64,000 nucleotides of DNA from Arcticibacterium luteifluviistationis (lineage in GTDB: Bacteria > Bacteroidota > Bacteroidia > Cytophagales > Spirosomataceae), in contig NZ_CP029480.1 of NCBI RefSeq assembly GCF_003258705.1, forward strand, positions 1,798,001-1,862,000, in the 5' to 3' direction. Each line of letters opens with the position of its first letter. Positions within the stretch are counted from its first letter, which is position 1. A program made the translations under genes and the position numbers. This document shows positions 46,023 to 55,434 of the stretch, one piece after another. The notes beneath the pieces are model-generated. The model made no database searches and was not told the origin of the DNA. It saw only the letters and a list, made by a program, of their open reading frames with translations.

Positions 46023-47094
46023 ATGAGAAAAAACAAAATAGAGAACATATCTAATTATATTCTAGTTAATGAGAATCTGTTTGTGTCTGAGGGTAGAGTG
46101 GTGATTGATACTACTAAAAAGGTTAAACTCGATGACTTTAAATTTGATACAGCTTCTTTAATGAGTTTTGGTGAATATCTAATCGTTCCAATTTCTGAGG
46201 AAACGGGAAATACAATGGTATATAATTCCACCACAGGAACTAAAATTCAGATAAAGGGGAGTTGTGACTACCTAAGAGAGAGTCCGCAAAAAAATTGTAA
46301 TTAAGCTATGGGATAACAATTTTTCCTCTTACTGTCTAAAAATTTATGACATCTTAAAAGATACTTTTATTTACGATTGCTCTCAAAGTTTTACAGATTC
46401 AGATTATTCTAGCTTACATGATGAATTCTATATTTATACTAACACGAAAAATAATATTTGCTCTTACCATCTCCCCACCGAAACCACCCTCTGGCAATAC
46501 GACACGTCAGTTTTAGGCATAGAAAAAATCGGGAAGATTTTGGGCGTTTTTGGGGAGGTGCTGGTGGTGGTGGGTGTGGTGGATGATAAAAATGACACTT
46601 ATTTTCCTAAGAAAGACCTCATTTTTGGTTTAGATATTTCCTTAGGGAAAGTTCTCTGGAAAACTCAAACAGCAGAAAACTATGAAGTGAATAATATAAA
46701 TGGTCTTCATTACGGACTAAAACCTTATAAAGAGGGAACCATAGTGAGAGCTCTTGGCGGGAATCACTATTTTGAACTTGACACCCAAAATGGTAGAATA
46801 CAGGCAACTTCATTACAAGAACAGCTTACACTTTTAGGTCTCAAATATCTTCAATCATCAGATATTTCATCCACGCATTTATTTTTCAAATCGGAATCAT
46901 CTCAAGGACATGGATTGGACAATTGTATCGGCAGTTTTAACTATGAAACCAAAAAGATTGATTGGCATCATGTAATAGATGAATTGTCAGAAACAGGCAC
47001 TACCATTAAAAATGGTGAACCAAAAGCCTCTGCAAATAAAATTTACGCCCTAGATACCAATAACACCCTCCACATTTTTGAGAGGGTGCTTTAA
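46023..47094 (+). pseudogene. Frameshifted beta-propeller (PQQ-like) gene
   Basis: Two plus-strand frames belong together. The first runs from ATG 46023 to a stop at 46302-46304, the second is open from that point to the stop at 47094. The break is at an A7 run (46288-46294); with six A the frames join as ESPQKIVIKLWDNN and give 356 residues. The product repeats blade-like units such as KDLIFGLDISLGKVLWKTQT, YFELDTQNGRIQATSL and NKIYALDTNNTLHIFE, like PQQ-type propellers. There is no signal peptide. It may be a true pseudogene, a slippage-controlled gene or a sequencing error. Confidence 0.7.
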
Positions 47095-47100
47095 GATTGT

Positions 47101-48390
47101 CTATTGCCCGTAATAAACTATCAGTTTTGCTTTGAAAGAGGCATTATCAGAGTTTCCTAGGTACACACCGCCAAATGTTCCATTCACTGTTCCATCGTCT
47201 GCAGGAAGTACTTTGAAGCCTTTATTTTGTATGCCATAAAAGAGGATATTCTTGAAATATTGCGTTAAGTCAAAAGTGTAATAACTGGTAAAAACTAGGT
47301 CTTCAGGATTATAAACATATACACCCGTAATTTGTGTTCCGTAAGCATCGCTCATGGCTGCCTCTATTTCGTTATTAAGATTTATAGTGTATAAAGCCAA
47401 AGAAGCAGGCGGGGTAGGAGATTCTGTTGCACTTTTTCTAGTGGAATAAAGCACCATTTGAACTTGATGAATTCCTGAAAGGTCTGTGATTTCTTTTAAC
47501 TGACTTATTCCTGGTATTTCTATTTTTCCAGACAAACCAAGACCAGAATTTAAAACAAACTCATTATTCATTAAGGAAGCATTTACCTGCTCGTCAGGTG
47601 CTAAAGTGTTTAATTTATCAAAGTCTGAGCTGTAAGTGTAATGGTTAAACTGTGCATTATTTACTATAAGTGGGAAGTCAAAAGCATATTGAATGTAGGT
47701 ATTCTGTGTGTGTGTGTAAAGCCTGATGTCGGCGTTGGTCGCATTAAAAACGCTAATAGAAGTATTATTTTGACCACCTTTTAATAGCAAACCTTTGATA
47801 ATTTTCAAAAGACTAGGATTGTCTTCTCTATAACTGGTTTGATAGTACTCCCATATTTTCTGAGCAGTGGCTGTATTAAGGGTAAGTTCCACTAAAGTAT
47901 CTCTACCGGGTCTAATTTTCCATATTTTTTCGGCTATATAGTTTTCCTCATAGGGGTAAGAGGAATTGCTTAGTTGCCCATCGCTGGTAGGTATTTCCGA
48001 AAGCAATTCGTGAAGTCTAATTGTTTGGTATGCTGTGGTGTCTCCAATATTACCGTATAACCTAAGCTGAATTTTGGCAGAATCCAAGACCATGGTTTCT
48101 GTAATATTATAGGCTCCGTAGTTGGTTACGGGTAAGCTCACTTGAAAATAGGCTTCGGAGCTTACGTCTAATTTACTGTTCATGGTATAGCTTCCCACTT
48201 GTAATAGTCCAGAAGCGGAGGTGTAAGTGCTATCTTCTTTCACGGTGAAGCCTTCTAGCCTCATAGTATCAATCCTTACCGTGTTCTGATTTATTTCTGA
48301 ATTTACGTCTAAATTTATGTCCAAACTACCTTCGGTACAGGACATAGTAAGACCTCCGATCGCCATCAAGATGGCAATAATGTTTTTCAT
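47101..48390 (-). CDS. DUF4270 lipoprotein
   Basis: This 429-residue protein has a lipoprotein signal (IIAILMAIGGLTMSC) and the DUF4270 pattern: an early D-T-M-R-L/S-T-Y-T-S-A-S-G-L-L-Q-V-G-S-Y element, AYFQVSLP, a long middle of beta strands with LDSAKIQLRLYG, and a C-terminal strand ending in KAKLIVYYGQ. The family is a Bacteroidota surface lipoprotein of unknown function, probably carbohydrate- or adhesion-related by fold guesses. It is downstream of DUF4907 and kelch genes with 11-bp spacing, so the three form an operon. Confidence 0.85.
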   Translation of the reverse strand: MKNIIAILMAIGGLTMSCTEGSLDINLDVNSEINQNTVRIDTMRLEGFTVKEDSTYTSASGLLQVGSYTMNSKLDVSSEAYFQVSLPVTNYGAYNITETMVLDSAKIQLRLYGNIGDTTAYQTIRLHELLSEIPTSDGQLSNSSYPYEENYIAEKIWKIRPGRDTLVELTLNTATAQKIWEYYQTSYREDNPSLLKIIKGLLLKGGQNNTSISVFNATNADIRLYTHTQNTYIQYAFDFPLIVNNAQFNHYTYSSDFDKLNTLAPDEQVNASLMNNEFVLNSGLGLSGKIEIPGISQLKEITDLSGIHQVQMVLYSTRKSATESPTPPASLALYTINLNNEIEAAMSDAYGTQITGVYVYNPEDLVFTSYYTFDLTQYFKNILFYGIQNKGFKVLPADDGTVNGTFGGVYLGNSDNASFKAKLIVYYGQ

Positions 48391-48401
48391 TTTCTTTTCT
48401 T

Positions 48402-48701
48402 TTATTTTGTAAGGAGCGAGTCTATTTCTGACAAGTTAATAGTGGGTGGGAACACTCCGTTTTCTAGCTTACTTATCATCAGTGATGCTACTTTTTCAGC
48501 ATCCTTTGAATTAGAAAACGAAGAGTTTCCAGCTCTTCCCGGAATATAGTTTTGGCTAATCAGTAGCTGATTATCTTTCCTGATTTCATATCCAAACTGG
48601 TCTTTGTCTAGCTCCAGTACTTTATAAGAGTAACTGGAGCTAGGTTTGCAAGCTATAAGACCAAGTATGATTATACCTAGACTAATGCTTTTATTCATCA
48701 T
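48402..48701 (-). CDS. DUF4907 lipoprotein
   Basis: This 99-residue protein has a short lipoprotein signal (SLGIIILGLIAC) and the DUF4907 pattern: GYEIRKDNQLLISQNYIP, then F-x-x-x-x-D-A-E-K-V-A-S-L-M-I-S-K-L and PPTINLSEID. The family is a small Bacteroidota periplasmic domain of unknown role, usually found beside kelch proteins. It overlaps the kelch gene by 11 bp. Confidence 0.87.
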   Translation of the reverse strand: MMNKSISLGIIILGLIACKPSSSYSYKVLELDKDQFGYEIRKDNQLLISQNYIPGRAGNSSFSNSKDAEKVASLMISKLENGVFPPTINLSEIDSLLTK

Positions 48702-49671
48702 CTTGAACTATGTCTGGCGTGAATTTCCAAAGGTCATCGTATCTCGAAAGTCCGTTTGAACCTGTGGCTACATAGCCTTCATTATTAATAGTCCAAGCTA
48801 CTGGGTAATTTCTCGCACTACCTTCAAAACTTGTTACTTCAAGCCATTCTCCGAGGCCATCATCTCCTCCTGTGGTGTATTCCCAAACGGTGTTGCTAGA
48901 AGAACCACCTGCTATGAAACCTTTGTTGTTTAAAGAAAATCCGTAGCCATAAGACCTCGCCACTGTAGTTTCGTCAAAGTCTAACATTTCTATCCAAGTT
49001 TCTGTAGAAGGGTCATACTGCCATAAATCAGAAAGGTTTACACCATTGTTGTTTCCTGTACCTACGTAGGCTTTATTGTCAATCACAAAAGAGGCAGCAC
49101 CCACTCTTTTAGAACCACCTATGCTTGTTATTTTAGTCCAAGTGTCATTTGCTGGTTCGTAAGAATAAAAGTCTTTGGTGTAGTTGCCGTCATGACCTGT
49201 ACCTACATAGCCTTTATTAAGTAGTGTAAAGCTCACAGCGTTTCTTCTGGCAGAACCAGGGAAGTCTGTTTTTTGCTCCCAAGCGTTGCTTGTTGGGTCG
49301 TAGGCCCAAAAGTCGTTAAGCTTGTTGTCTTCAATATCTAGTCCAGTACCTATGTAGCCCTTGTTTTCAATATTTAAACCTACCGCTGCTGTTCTTGCAG
49401 TTCCCGGAAAATCTGCTATTTGCGTCCAGGTGTTTTTTGATGGGTCAAACTTCCAGAAGTCACTTAGTTTGTAATTGTCTTCATCAGCTCCCATACCCAA
49501 ATAACCGAAGTCTCCAATAGAGAAACCCACGGCGGAGTATCTAGCTAAACCATCTAGGTCTGAGAGTTTAAACCAATCGCCATAAGCTGGATCCACATCG
49601 GTGGTGTCGCAACTTTGTAGGCCAAAAAGTGTGAGAAATACTAAAGGTAAGATTAAGCGTTTTTTTTGCAT
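48691..49671 (-). CDS. Kelch-repeat lipoprotein
   Basis: This 326-residue protein has a lipoprotein signal (FLTLFGLQSC) and six kelch blades of about 48 residues, each with a G-Y-x-G-x-G and a W-x-Y/F-D-P-x-x-x-x-W pattern (for example KGYIGTGLDIEDNKLNDFWA and the repeats near residues 60, 108, 155, 202, 250 and 300). It is probably a six-bladed propeller on the outer surface. It is the first gene of the kelch/DUF4907/DUF4270 operon. I see no enzymatic motif, so ligand binding is likely. Confidence 0.92.
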   Translation of the reverse strand: MQKKRLILPLVFLTLFGLQSCDTTDVDPAYGDWFKLSDLDGLARYSAVGFSIGDFGYLGMGADEDNYKLSDFWKFDPSKNTWTQIADFPGTARTAAVGLNIENKGYIGTGLDIEDNKLNDFWAYDPTSNAWEQKTDFPGSARRNAVSFTLLNKGYVGTGHDGNYTKDFYSYEPANDTWTKITSIGGSKRVGAASFVIDNKAYVGTGNNNGVNLSDLWQYDPSTETWIEMLDFDETTVARSYGYGFSLNNKGFIAGGSSSNTVWEYTTGGDDGLGEWLEVTSFEGSARNYPVAWTINNEGYVATGSNGLSRYDDLWKFTPDIVQDDE

Positions 49672-49795
49672 TGTAAAGTTTATATGTTTCTTATTTCTGT
49701 TTACGGTAAGGGCGATGCAAACGCGGCTTAAAGAATCTCGGTTTTAACATTAATTAAGGACTGGTCTAAAATTTGACTTTGTCAGAAAAAAAAGA

Positions 49796-49819
49796 ACCTC
49801 TCTGAAATTTCAGAGAGGT
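49796..49819 (-). terminator. Terminator after the PepSY/receptor operon
   Basis: A perfect palindrome (ACCTCTCTGAAA with its complement) can fold as a 10-bp stem with a 4-nt loop. On the minus strand it is followed by a T run (TTCTTTTTTTCTG). It lies 88 bp past the PepSY stop. Confidence 0.78.
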
Positions 49820-49906
49820 CTCGAATTTATAGTTAAACCACTAACTGTTGCAGTCTTTGTAAACCAACTGCATTTATCTTTTAGGCCCGATAGGTATATA
49901 ATATTT

Positions 49907-50419
49907 TTATACGAATAGTAGAAGGAATGTTAACAAAAGTCCTCCTAATGTAAAATAGAGTCCTTTTTTGAAAGTTTTAGTCGCTGGTCTGAACATCCAA
50001 AAAGTAGATATCACAAAAAAGAGTAAAGAAGCTCCAAAGAATATATTTAACCAATACAGCGGGTCATTTGTGGTGGCCTTATGTAGTTTGGTCATTTTTC
50101 CCAGTATAAAAGGGAGGTCTTTTTTTATATAGGATACTTCACCAGTTTTGATATTATAAGTTCCGTCTTTAAAGTTTAAAGCATCGTTTTCCTGCGAGCT
50201 TACTTTAAAGCCCTTTATTTTCAGTTCTTTTCCCAGATTTTCCTCCGTAAGGTTTGGTTCTAATGTTGTTTCAATGTGCTTTTCTTGCTTTAAAAAATCA
50301 GTAGACCTAAAAATTAGTAGGGTACCACTTAGGGAATACATTGCCATTATTCCTGCTAAAAAGAAACCCAAATAGCGATGTATAATTCGCATTTGGGTTC
50401 CTGTTGTCTTTTTCTTCAT
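49907..50419 (-). CDS. PepSY-associated transmembrane protein
   Basis: This 170-residue protein has an N-terminal helix (IHRYLGFFLAGIMAMYSLSG, the PepSY-TM R-x-x-H-x-x-x-G pattern), a PepSY-like periplasmic domain (about 45-110) with the LHKATTNDPLYWLNIFFG segment, and two closing membrane helices. Such proteins are often found beside TonB-dependent receptors and linked to metal or redox handling. Its start is 10 bp after the receptor gene, so it is cotranscribed. The function is inferred only by family. Confidence 0.88.
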   Translation of the reverse strand: MKKKTTGTQMRIIHRYLGFFLAGIMAMYSLSGTLLIFRSTDFLKQEKHIETTLEPNLTEENLGKELKIKGFKVSSQENDALNFKDGTYNIKTGEVSYIKKDLPFILGKMTKLHKATTNDPLYWLNIFFGASLLFFVISTFWMFRPATKTFKKGLYFTLGGLLLTFLLLFV

Positions 50420-50429
50420 TCTTTAATTC

Positions 50430-52979
50430 TTAAAATCCGCCTGAATCGCTTTCTCCTCCGCCTTTCTGGTCGGTGTTATTGACAGATTTTGTTTTCTTTT
50501 TCTCTACAAATCTCATGTTTCCTAGTTTATAAGAGAATGTAAGTTTTACGTTTTGGTTGTATATGTAGTTCACACTTTTTTGGTCAAAAAGCGGAGAACT
50601 GCTTGTAGACGTTCTTGTCATTCCGTTTACAAAGTTGTCAAATGCCAAGCCGATGCTACCTTTTTTCTCATTGATGTCTTTCTTTACACCCAAAGAATAA
50701 AAAGCCATTCCAGAGTCATTTCCTTGTAAAGAAACTTTGTTACCTCTAAATCCGGTGAAGGCTTGTAAACCCCAGCCTTTATTTAATGACAGCTGAGACA
50801 TCATTCTACCACCTATTACTATGCCGCTATTACTAGCAAATTCAAATCCGTCGGCTGTTTGAACTTGACCTTCTAAATAGTTGTAATAAGTGTCAAACCC
50901 TCCATTCACACTCCATTTTTGTGTTATGAAAATATTACCAAAGAAGTTTAATCCCGCCACTTGCTGCTTACCAATATTCTCATAGGTGGTTATTAAAGCA
51001 CCGGCTACTGTGTCAGAAGGAGAAGTCAACTGTAAGATTGAGTTATTGGTCTGTCTTCCGAAGAATGAAAGGTTGATATAACTCCTTTTGATTGATTTAC
51101 TCAAACTGAATTCTAAATTATTAGATACCTCAGGTGTCAAATTAGGGTTCCCTATTTTGATATCTTGAGGGTTAGCTGCATTATAATTAGGATTTAATTC
51201 CTGAAGACCAGGTCTTTGAATACGATTGTTATAGGCAGCCTTTACAGTAAGACCGTTATTTAATATTTTAGAAATATTAATGCTTGGTACAAAGTTCTGA
51301 TAGCTAGAGATGTCTAAGGGAAGAGCATTATCAATAGCATCAATAGTAGTATGCTCGTACCTCACACCTGCTTTAAAAGACCATTTATTTTTGGTAGATA
51401 AGGTATAAGAGACATAGGCCGCTTTGATATTCTGGTTATAATCTAAGTAACCAGAAGGCTGAGACGCATTCTCTTCGAGACTTCCAAGAGTTCCGAACAA
51501 GTATTGATAATCACTATCTACCTCTCTGAAAATTCCTTTTACACCTACTTCAAAAAGCTGCTTAGAGCCTATTGGCATCATGTAGTCGGTTTGAAGAGTG
51601 ATTTCCTTGTTTATGTTTCCGTTGATATTTTGTTGTCCGGTCGTTAATTCAGTAGCGGCAGAGTATATCTCTGCATCAAAATCGTTTGTTAGGTTATTTT
51701 GACTGTATTGTGTAGAAATTGACCACTCATGGCTAGGCTTGAATATTTTAATATAATCAAGGTTTACATCTACATTATTTGACTTATTTATAGTTTCTAC
51801 AAGTCTATTTTGTTCAGAAATAAGATTGGAGTTACTGAAAGAGGAGATTAGGATATCTTGGTCTTTGTTAAAGTTTCTAGTTCCAAAAGAAACCGAAGCA
51901 TTAAGAAACTCGGTTTTGCTTAGCTCTACGTCCATTCCTAAGTTATATCTTCCAAACATTCCGAAGTCTTTAGAGTCTCCTGTTTGATTTGTTCTGAAAA
52001 TATTATCACCAACGTAAGTGGTTTGGTCTAGCGTGTTAGAGGCTTTGTTATAAAATGACCTTCCGAAGCCTCCAAGAGAGAAACCTACTTTCCCAATTCT
52101 CAAGTTTCCGTTTAAACCAAGGTTTGAACCTCGCACACCAACACCAGAGTTAAGGCTTAAATTAAAACCTTGTATTGTAGATTTTTTGGTAATAATGTTA
52201 ATGATACCGGAAGTACCTTCAGCATCATATTTTGCAGATGGAGAAGTGATAACCTCTACACTCTTTATAAGGTCTGCAGGAATCATTTTTAAGGCATCGG
52301 CCACAGAACTCGCTACTATAGTAGAAGGTCTGTTGTTTATCAAAACCTTAATGTTGGAACTTCCTCTTAACGATACGTTTCCATCAAGGTCAACAGACAG
52401 CATTGGTACTTTTCTTAATACATCAGCACCATCTCCACCTTTTGAGGTAAGGTCATTTTCTGCATTATAAATAAGCCTATCCACTTTTTCTTCAATAATA
52501 GACTTAAGGCCAGTAACGGTTACTTCGTCCAATACTTTTGATGAGATAGCAAGCTTTATAGTTCCTAAATCAATGTCGTCGCCTTTTTTGATTTTAATTT
52601 TTTCAACAAGCTGGTCAGTGTATCCAATAAAACTAGCTTTCAATGTATAGATGCCAGGAGCAATTTTACTGAATTCAAATTTCCCGTTTTCATCAGCCAT
52701 GGCTCCGTCTACCACTTTATTGTTGGTTTCGTTTATCAGGGCTACGTTAGCATACTCTACGGCTATTGTTACTGCTGAGTCTATCACAAAACCTTTAATT
52801 TTTGAGTTTCCTTTTGGGGCATCACCATCTAAATTAAGAGTTTGGGTCTGTTCGGAAGAACGGCTTGGTCTTCCATTTCCGTCTCCACCGCCACCTGGAG
52901 GGCCTCCACCTCTTTGAGCAAAAGCTGTATTTATAGATAGAAGAGTTAAAAAACTCAAAAGGAAAAAGTGCTTGTTCAT
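50430..52979 (-). CDS. Outer-membrane TonB-dependent-like receptor with carboxypeptidase-regulatory domain
   Basis: The ATG at 52979 is preferred to 53036: it gives a normal signal peptide (HFFLLSFLTLLSINTAFAQ), and the extra 19 residues are not signal-like. The mature 849-residue protein starts with a Gly/Pro-rich stretch, then a CarboxypepD_reg-like domain (about 55-145 of the protein, with SFIGYTDQLVEKI), a plug domain (KSIIEEKVDRLIYNAENDLT onward, with SLRGSSNIKVLINNRPS), and an outer-membrane barrel. The PSAKYDAEGTSGIINIITKK box is the family mark. It probably imports or senses a ligand. A PepSY gene follows 10 bp downstream. Confidence 0.92.
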   Translation of the reverse strand: MNKHFFLLSFLTLLSINTAFAQRGGGPPGGGGDGNGRPSRSSEQTQTLNLDGDAPKGNSKIKGFVIDSAVTIAVEYANVALINETNNKVVDGAMADENGKFEFSKIAPGIYTLKASFIGYTDQLVEKIKIKKGDDIDLGTIKLAISSKVLDEVTVTGLKSIIEEKVDRLIYNAENDLTSKGGDGADVLRKVPMLSVDLDGNVSLRGSSNIKVLINNRPSTIVASSVADALKMIPADLIKSVEVITSPSAKYDAEGTSGIINIITKKSTIQGFNLSLNSGVGVRGSNLGLNGNLRIGKVGFSLGGFGRSFYNKASNTLDQTTYVGDNIFRTNQTGDSKDFGMFGRYNLGMDVELSKTEFLNASVSFGTRNFNKDQDILISSFSNSNLISEQNRLVETINKSNNVDVNLDYIKIFKPSHEWSISTQYSQNNLTNDFDAEIYSAATELTTGQQNINGNINKEITLQTDYMMPIGSKQLFEVGVKGIFREVDSDYQYLFGTLGSLEENASQPSGYLDYNQNIKAAYVSYTLSTKNKWSFKAGVRYEHTTIDAIDNALPLDISSYQNFVPSINISKILNNGLTVKAAYNNRIQRPGLQELNPNYNAANPQDIKIGNPNLTPEVSNNLEFSLSKSIKRSYINLSFFGRQTNNSILQLTSPSDTVAGALITTYENIGKQQVAGLNFFGNIFITQKWSVNGGFDTYYNYLEGQVQTADGFEFASNSGIVIGGRMMSQLSLNKGWGLQAFTGFRGNKVSLQGNDSGMAFYSLGVKKDINEKKGSIGLAFDNFVNGMTRTSTSSSPLFDQKSVNYIYNQNVKLTFSYKLGNMRFVEKKKTKSVNNTDQKGGGESDSGGF

Positions 52980-53197
52980 AGTTATATTTGTTTTGACCTT
53001 ACAAATCAAGTTCACTTTTGTCTCATTATTTTTCATACTATATGCAATGACCTAAAAAGTCGACAATTCGGTTTTTTGAGAGATAAAAGGACTAATCGGG
53101 AAAAATGGGGGAAACATCGAACATTAATATACAAGGGTAGATATTCAATGTTGAGCTTTTAAAACAAGCTTACATTGCAGCACAATATGTTTATATT

Positions 53198-54238
53198 ATG
53201 ATAGCTCAATTTTTTAGAAAGAATAGATTGTTTCTCTTACACCTAGTTTTCTGGTGTGTTTACTTCTCTTTCTTCTTTTATATAGTTTCTTGGCCCAAAA
53301 GAGGGGTAGAACCAAATTACCTAAGGTCATTTTTGGATGCCATCATGCAGGTCTCCACCATGGCAACTATTAGTTATTTTAACTATTTTATCTTACTGCC
53401 CATTGTATTAAAGGAGAAGAAAACTGGAAAGTATATTCTAGCTTTAATTGTCAGTTTGGCTGTGATAGTAAGTATTCAGATTTGGCTGAAGCGGATGATA
53501 TATATGGAGGTCTCTGAAAGAGCTTTTTCTTTTTTATTCTCTTCTAAGTTTATCATTCAGCACGCTTTTAGTGCTGTGGTAATAGTCACTTTTGTCTCTT
53601 TACTGCGTTTTTTGAAAGATTGGTTTGAGCTCGACGCAAAAAGAAAGGAGATTGAGAATGAAAAGTTGGCAACAGAATTAAGGTTTCTGAAAGACCAAAT
53701 TAACCCTCATTTTCTTTTCAATACCTTAAATAACCTCTACTATTTAGCTCATACTAACTCCCCAAACACGAAAGAGGTAATTTCCAAGCTGTCGCAAATG
53801 ATGCGATACATGATTTATGAGGCAAATAATGAGCTGGTGCCTGTATCAAAAGAGATAGAGTACATTAAAAATTATATTGATTTAGAAAAGCTTCGCTTAG
53901 AAGATGACTTTCCTCTGGAGTTAAGTATAGAAGGCGATTTTAGTACACTAAGAATAGCCCCTTTGATTTTTATAACCTTTTTAGAAAATGCTTTTAAGCA
54001 TGGAACTACGCATTCCAATGAAGGTTCTTGGGTGAAAGTTAAATTCAAATTTGAAGGAAAGCATTGCTATTATGAAGTAACTAATAGTAAAAATGAGAAT
54101 ATAAAAGAAGGTGAAAAGTCTGGAATAGGTCTGAAAAATACGATGCGAAGACTAAACCTTAGTTATGAAAACCAACATACATTAGATATATTGGAAGACG
54201 ATAAAACGTACCAAGTCAAACTCGATATCGATTTATGA
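53198..54238 (+). CDS. LytS-type sensor histidine kinase
   Basis: This 346-residue inner-membrane protein has four N-terminal membrane helices (about 12-32, 48-70, 78-96 and 118-138) and a His_kinase domain whose phospho-acceptor is His171 in DQINPHFLFNTLNNL. A shortened ATPase part has FLENAFKHG (N box) and GIGLKNTMRRL (G box). It transmits an unknown signal to the response regulator encoded next, with a 4-bp overlap. It diverges from the receptor/PepSY operon and probably controls it. Confidence 0.93.
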   Translation: MIAQFFRKNRLFLLHLVFWCVYFSFFFYIVSWPKRGVEPNYLRSFLDAIMQVSTMATISYFNYFILLPIVLKEKKTGKYILALIVSLAVIVSIQIWLKRMIYMEVSERAFSFLFSSKFIIQHAFSAVVIVTFVSLLRFLKDWFELDAKRKEIENEKLATELRFLKDQINPHFLFNTLNNLYYLAHTNSPNTKEVISKLSQMMRYMIYEANNELVPVSKEIEYIKNYIDLEKLRLEDDFPLELSIEGDFSTLRIAPLIFITFLENAFKHGTTHSNEGSWVKVKFKFEGKHCYYEVTNSKNENIKEGEKSGIGLKNTMRRLNLSYENQHTLDILEDDKTYQVKLDIDL

Positions 54239-54963
54239 AAATAAGGTGTATAATAGTGGAAGATGAGCCTTTGGCAAGAAAGCTCATGGAGGAATATGTA
54301 AGAACTACACCTTCGTTAGAGCTTTTAAAGTCGTTCGGGAATCCACTGCAAGCATTAGAGTTTTTACGAGAAGAGGAGGTTGATTTGCTGTTTTCTGATA
54401 TTCAGATGAAAGAAATTACAGGTTTGACATTACTGAAACTTCTTCAAAAGAAGCCTATGGTGGTGCTAACCACGGCATATTCGGAGTACGCTATTGAAGG
54501 TTTTGATTTAGATGTGACAGACTATCTTTTAAAGCCAATTACGTTTGAGCGTTTTTTGAAAGCAGTAGAGAAAGTCACGCAACGCTTTAAAGATAAACAG
54601 CCAGTTATTAAGGTGGTAGAAAGCAAAGGGGCTGTTCCGTCGGCTAATGAGTTTATCTTTATAAAAGACGGCACGAAGCTTTTAAAAATCAGATTGAAAG
54701 ACATACTTTATATTCAATCGCTTAAAGACTATGTCAAAGTAAAAACAGCAGATAAGCAAATTGTGAGTCTTCAAACCATGAAGTCTTTAGAAGGGTCACT
54801 TCCCTCCAATATGTTTATCAGGATTCATAATTCTACTATTATAGCTTTTGATGCTATTGAAGAAATAGAAAGGGATAAGGTGAAGATTCTTGACCAATAT
54901 TTCCCGATAAGCGATTCTTATAAGAAAAGCTTTAAGGAATTTATTGATTCAAAAAAGGTATAA
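54235..54963 (+). CDS. LytTR-family response regulator
   Basis: This 242-residue DNA-binding regulator has a receiver domain with acidic pocket Glu9/Asp10, phospho-acceptor Asp55 (FSDIQM), Thr79/Thr80 and Lys100 (LLKP). A LytTR domain follows (about 140-238) with FIFIKDGTKLLKIRLKDILY, KDYVKVKT, MKSLEGSLPSNMFIRIHNSTI and a final IDSKKV. It is the partner of the kinase before it and overlaps it by 4 bp. It likely binds direct repeats upstream of its target operon; I did not find a clear site. Confidence 0.94.
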   Translation: MKIRCIIVEDEPLARKLMEEYVRTTPSLELLKSFGNPLQALEFLREEEVDLLFSDIQMKEITGLTLLKLLQKKPMVVLTTAYSEYAIEGFDLDVTDYLLKPITFERFLKAVEKVTQRFKDKQPVIKVVESKGAVPSANEFIFIKDGTKLLKIRLKDILYIQSLKDYVKVKTADKQIVSLQTMKSLEGSLPSNMFIRIHNSTIIAFDAIEEIERDKVKILDQYFPISDSYKKSFKEFIDSKKV

Positions 54964-54965
54964 AA

Positions 54966-54997
54966 AAAAGCCTTTCAGATTTCTCTAAAAGGCTTTT
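54966..54997. terminator. Bidirectional terminator between the LytTR gene and rpsJ
   Basis: Perfect 10-bp arms (54966-54975, 54988-54997) around a 12-nt loop. T-rich or A-rich flanks (AAAA before, TTTT after) serve both strands, ending the response-regulator gene and rpsJ. Confidence 0.8.
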
Positions 54998-55020
54998 CAA
55001 TATTTTCTTCTTAAAGAAGA

Positions 55021-55326
55021 TTATACTTTAATCTCAACGTCAACTCCAGAAGGAAGTTCAAGTTTCATAAGTGCATCTACAGTTTTAGGACTTGCAGAGA
55101 AGATATCTATCAATCTCTTGTAAGTACATAATTGGAACTGCTCTCTAGATTTCTTAGAAACGTGTGGAGAACGAAGTACTGTAAACTTCTCTTTACGCGT
55201 TGGTAAAGGAATAGGACCGCTAACAACTGCTCCAGTTGATTTAACTGCCTTTACAATCTTCTCTGCCGATCCGTCCAATAAATTATGGTCGAATGACTTA
55301 AGTTTAATTCTGATTTTCTGTGCCAT
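55021..55326 (-). CDS. rpsJ: 30S ribosomal protein S10
   Basis: This 101-residue protein is full-length S10: [53 protein letters not shown] and the GVDVEIKV end. S10 is part of the 30S head and, as NusE, of antitermination complexes. It lies alone here, with a terminator after it and a divergent gene upstream, instead of inside an S10 operon. It has its own promoter at about 55403-55434. Confidence 0.95.
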   Translation of the reverse strand: MAQKIRIKLKSFDHNLLDGSAEKIVKAVKSTGAVVSGPIPLPTRKEKFTVLRSPHVSKKSREQFQLCTYKRLIDIFSASPKTVDALMKLELPSGVDVEIKV

Positions 55327-55402
55327 CAGGTTCTGCTTTTTTATTTGTTACAAATGCCGCCGCCGAAAGAACCATTCACTCCAGCTCGGTATAATTGGGC
55401 TG

Positions 55403-55434
55403 CAAAAGTAATTCTTAAATTATGATTAAACAAT
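55403..55434 (-). promoter_or_regulatory. Promoter of rpsJ
   Basis: On the minus strand, TACTTTTG (55403-55410) matches TAnnTTTG exactly, and ATTG (55431-55434) lies 20 bp upstream as a weaker -33 box. The leader to the rpsJ start would be about 70 nt and is GC-rich near GCCGCCGCC. Confidence 0.55.

Noticed and set aside
45839-46054. A 71-codon plus-strand frame starting at TTG before the propeller gene
   Set aside because: It overlaps the better-supported ATG start at 46023 in another frame, has no signal or domain pattern and needs a rare start codon.
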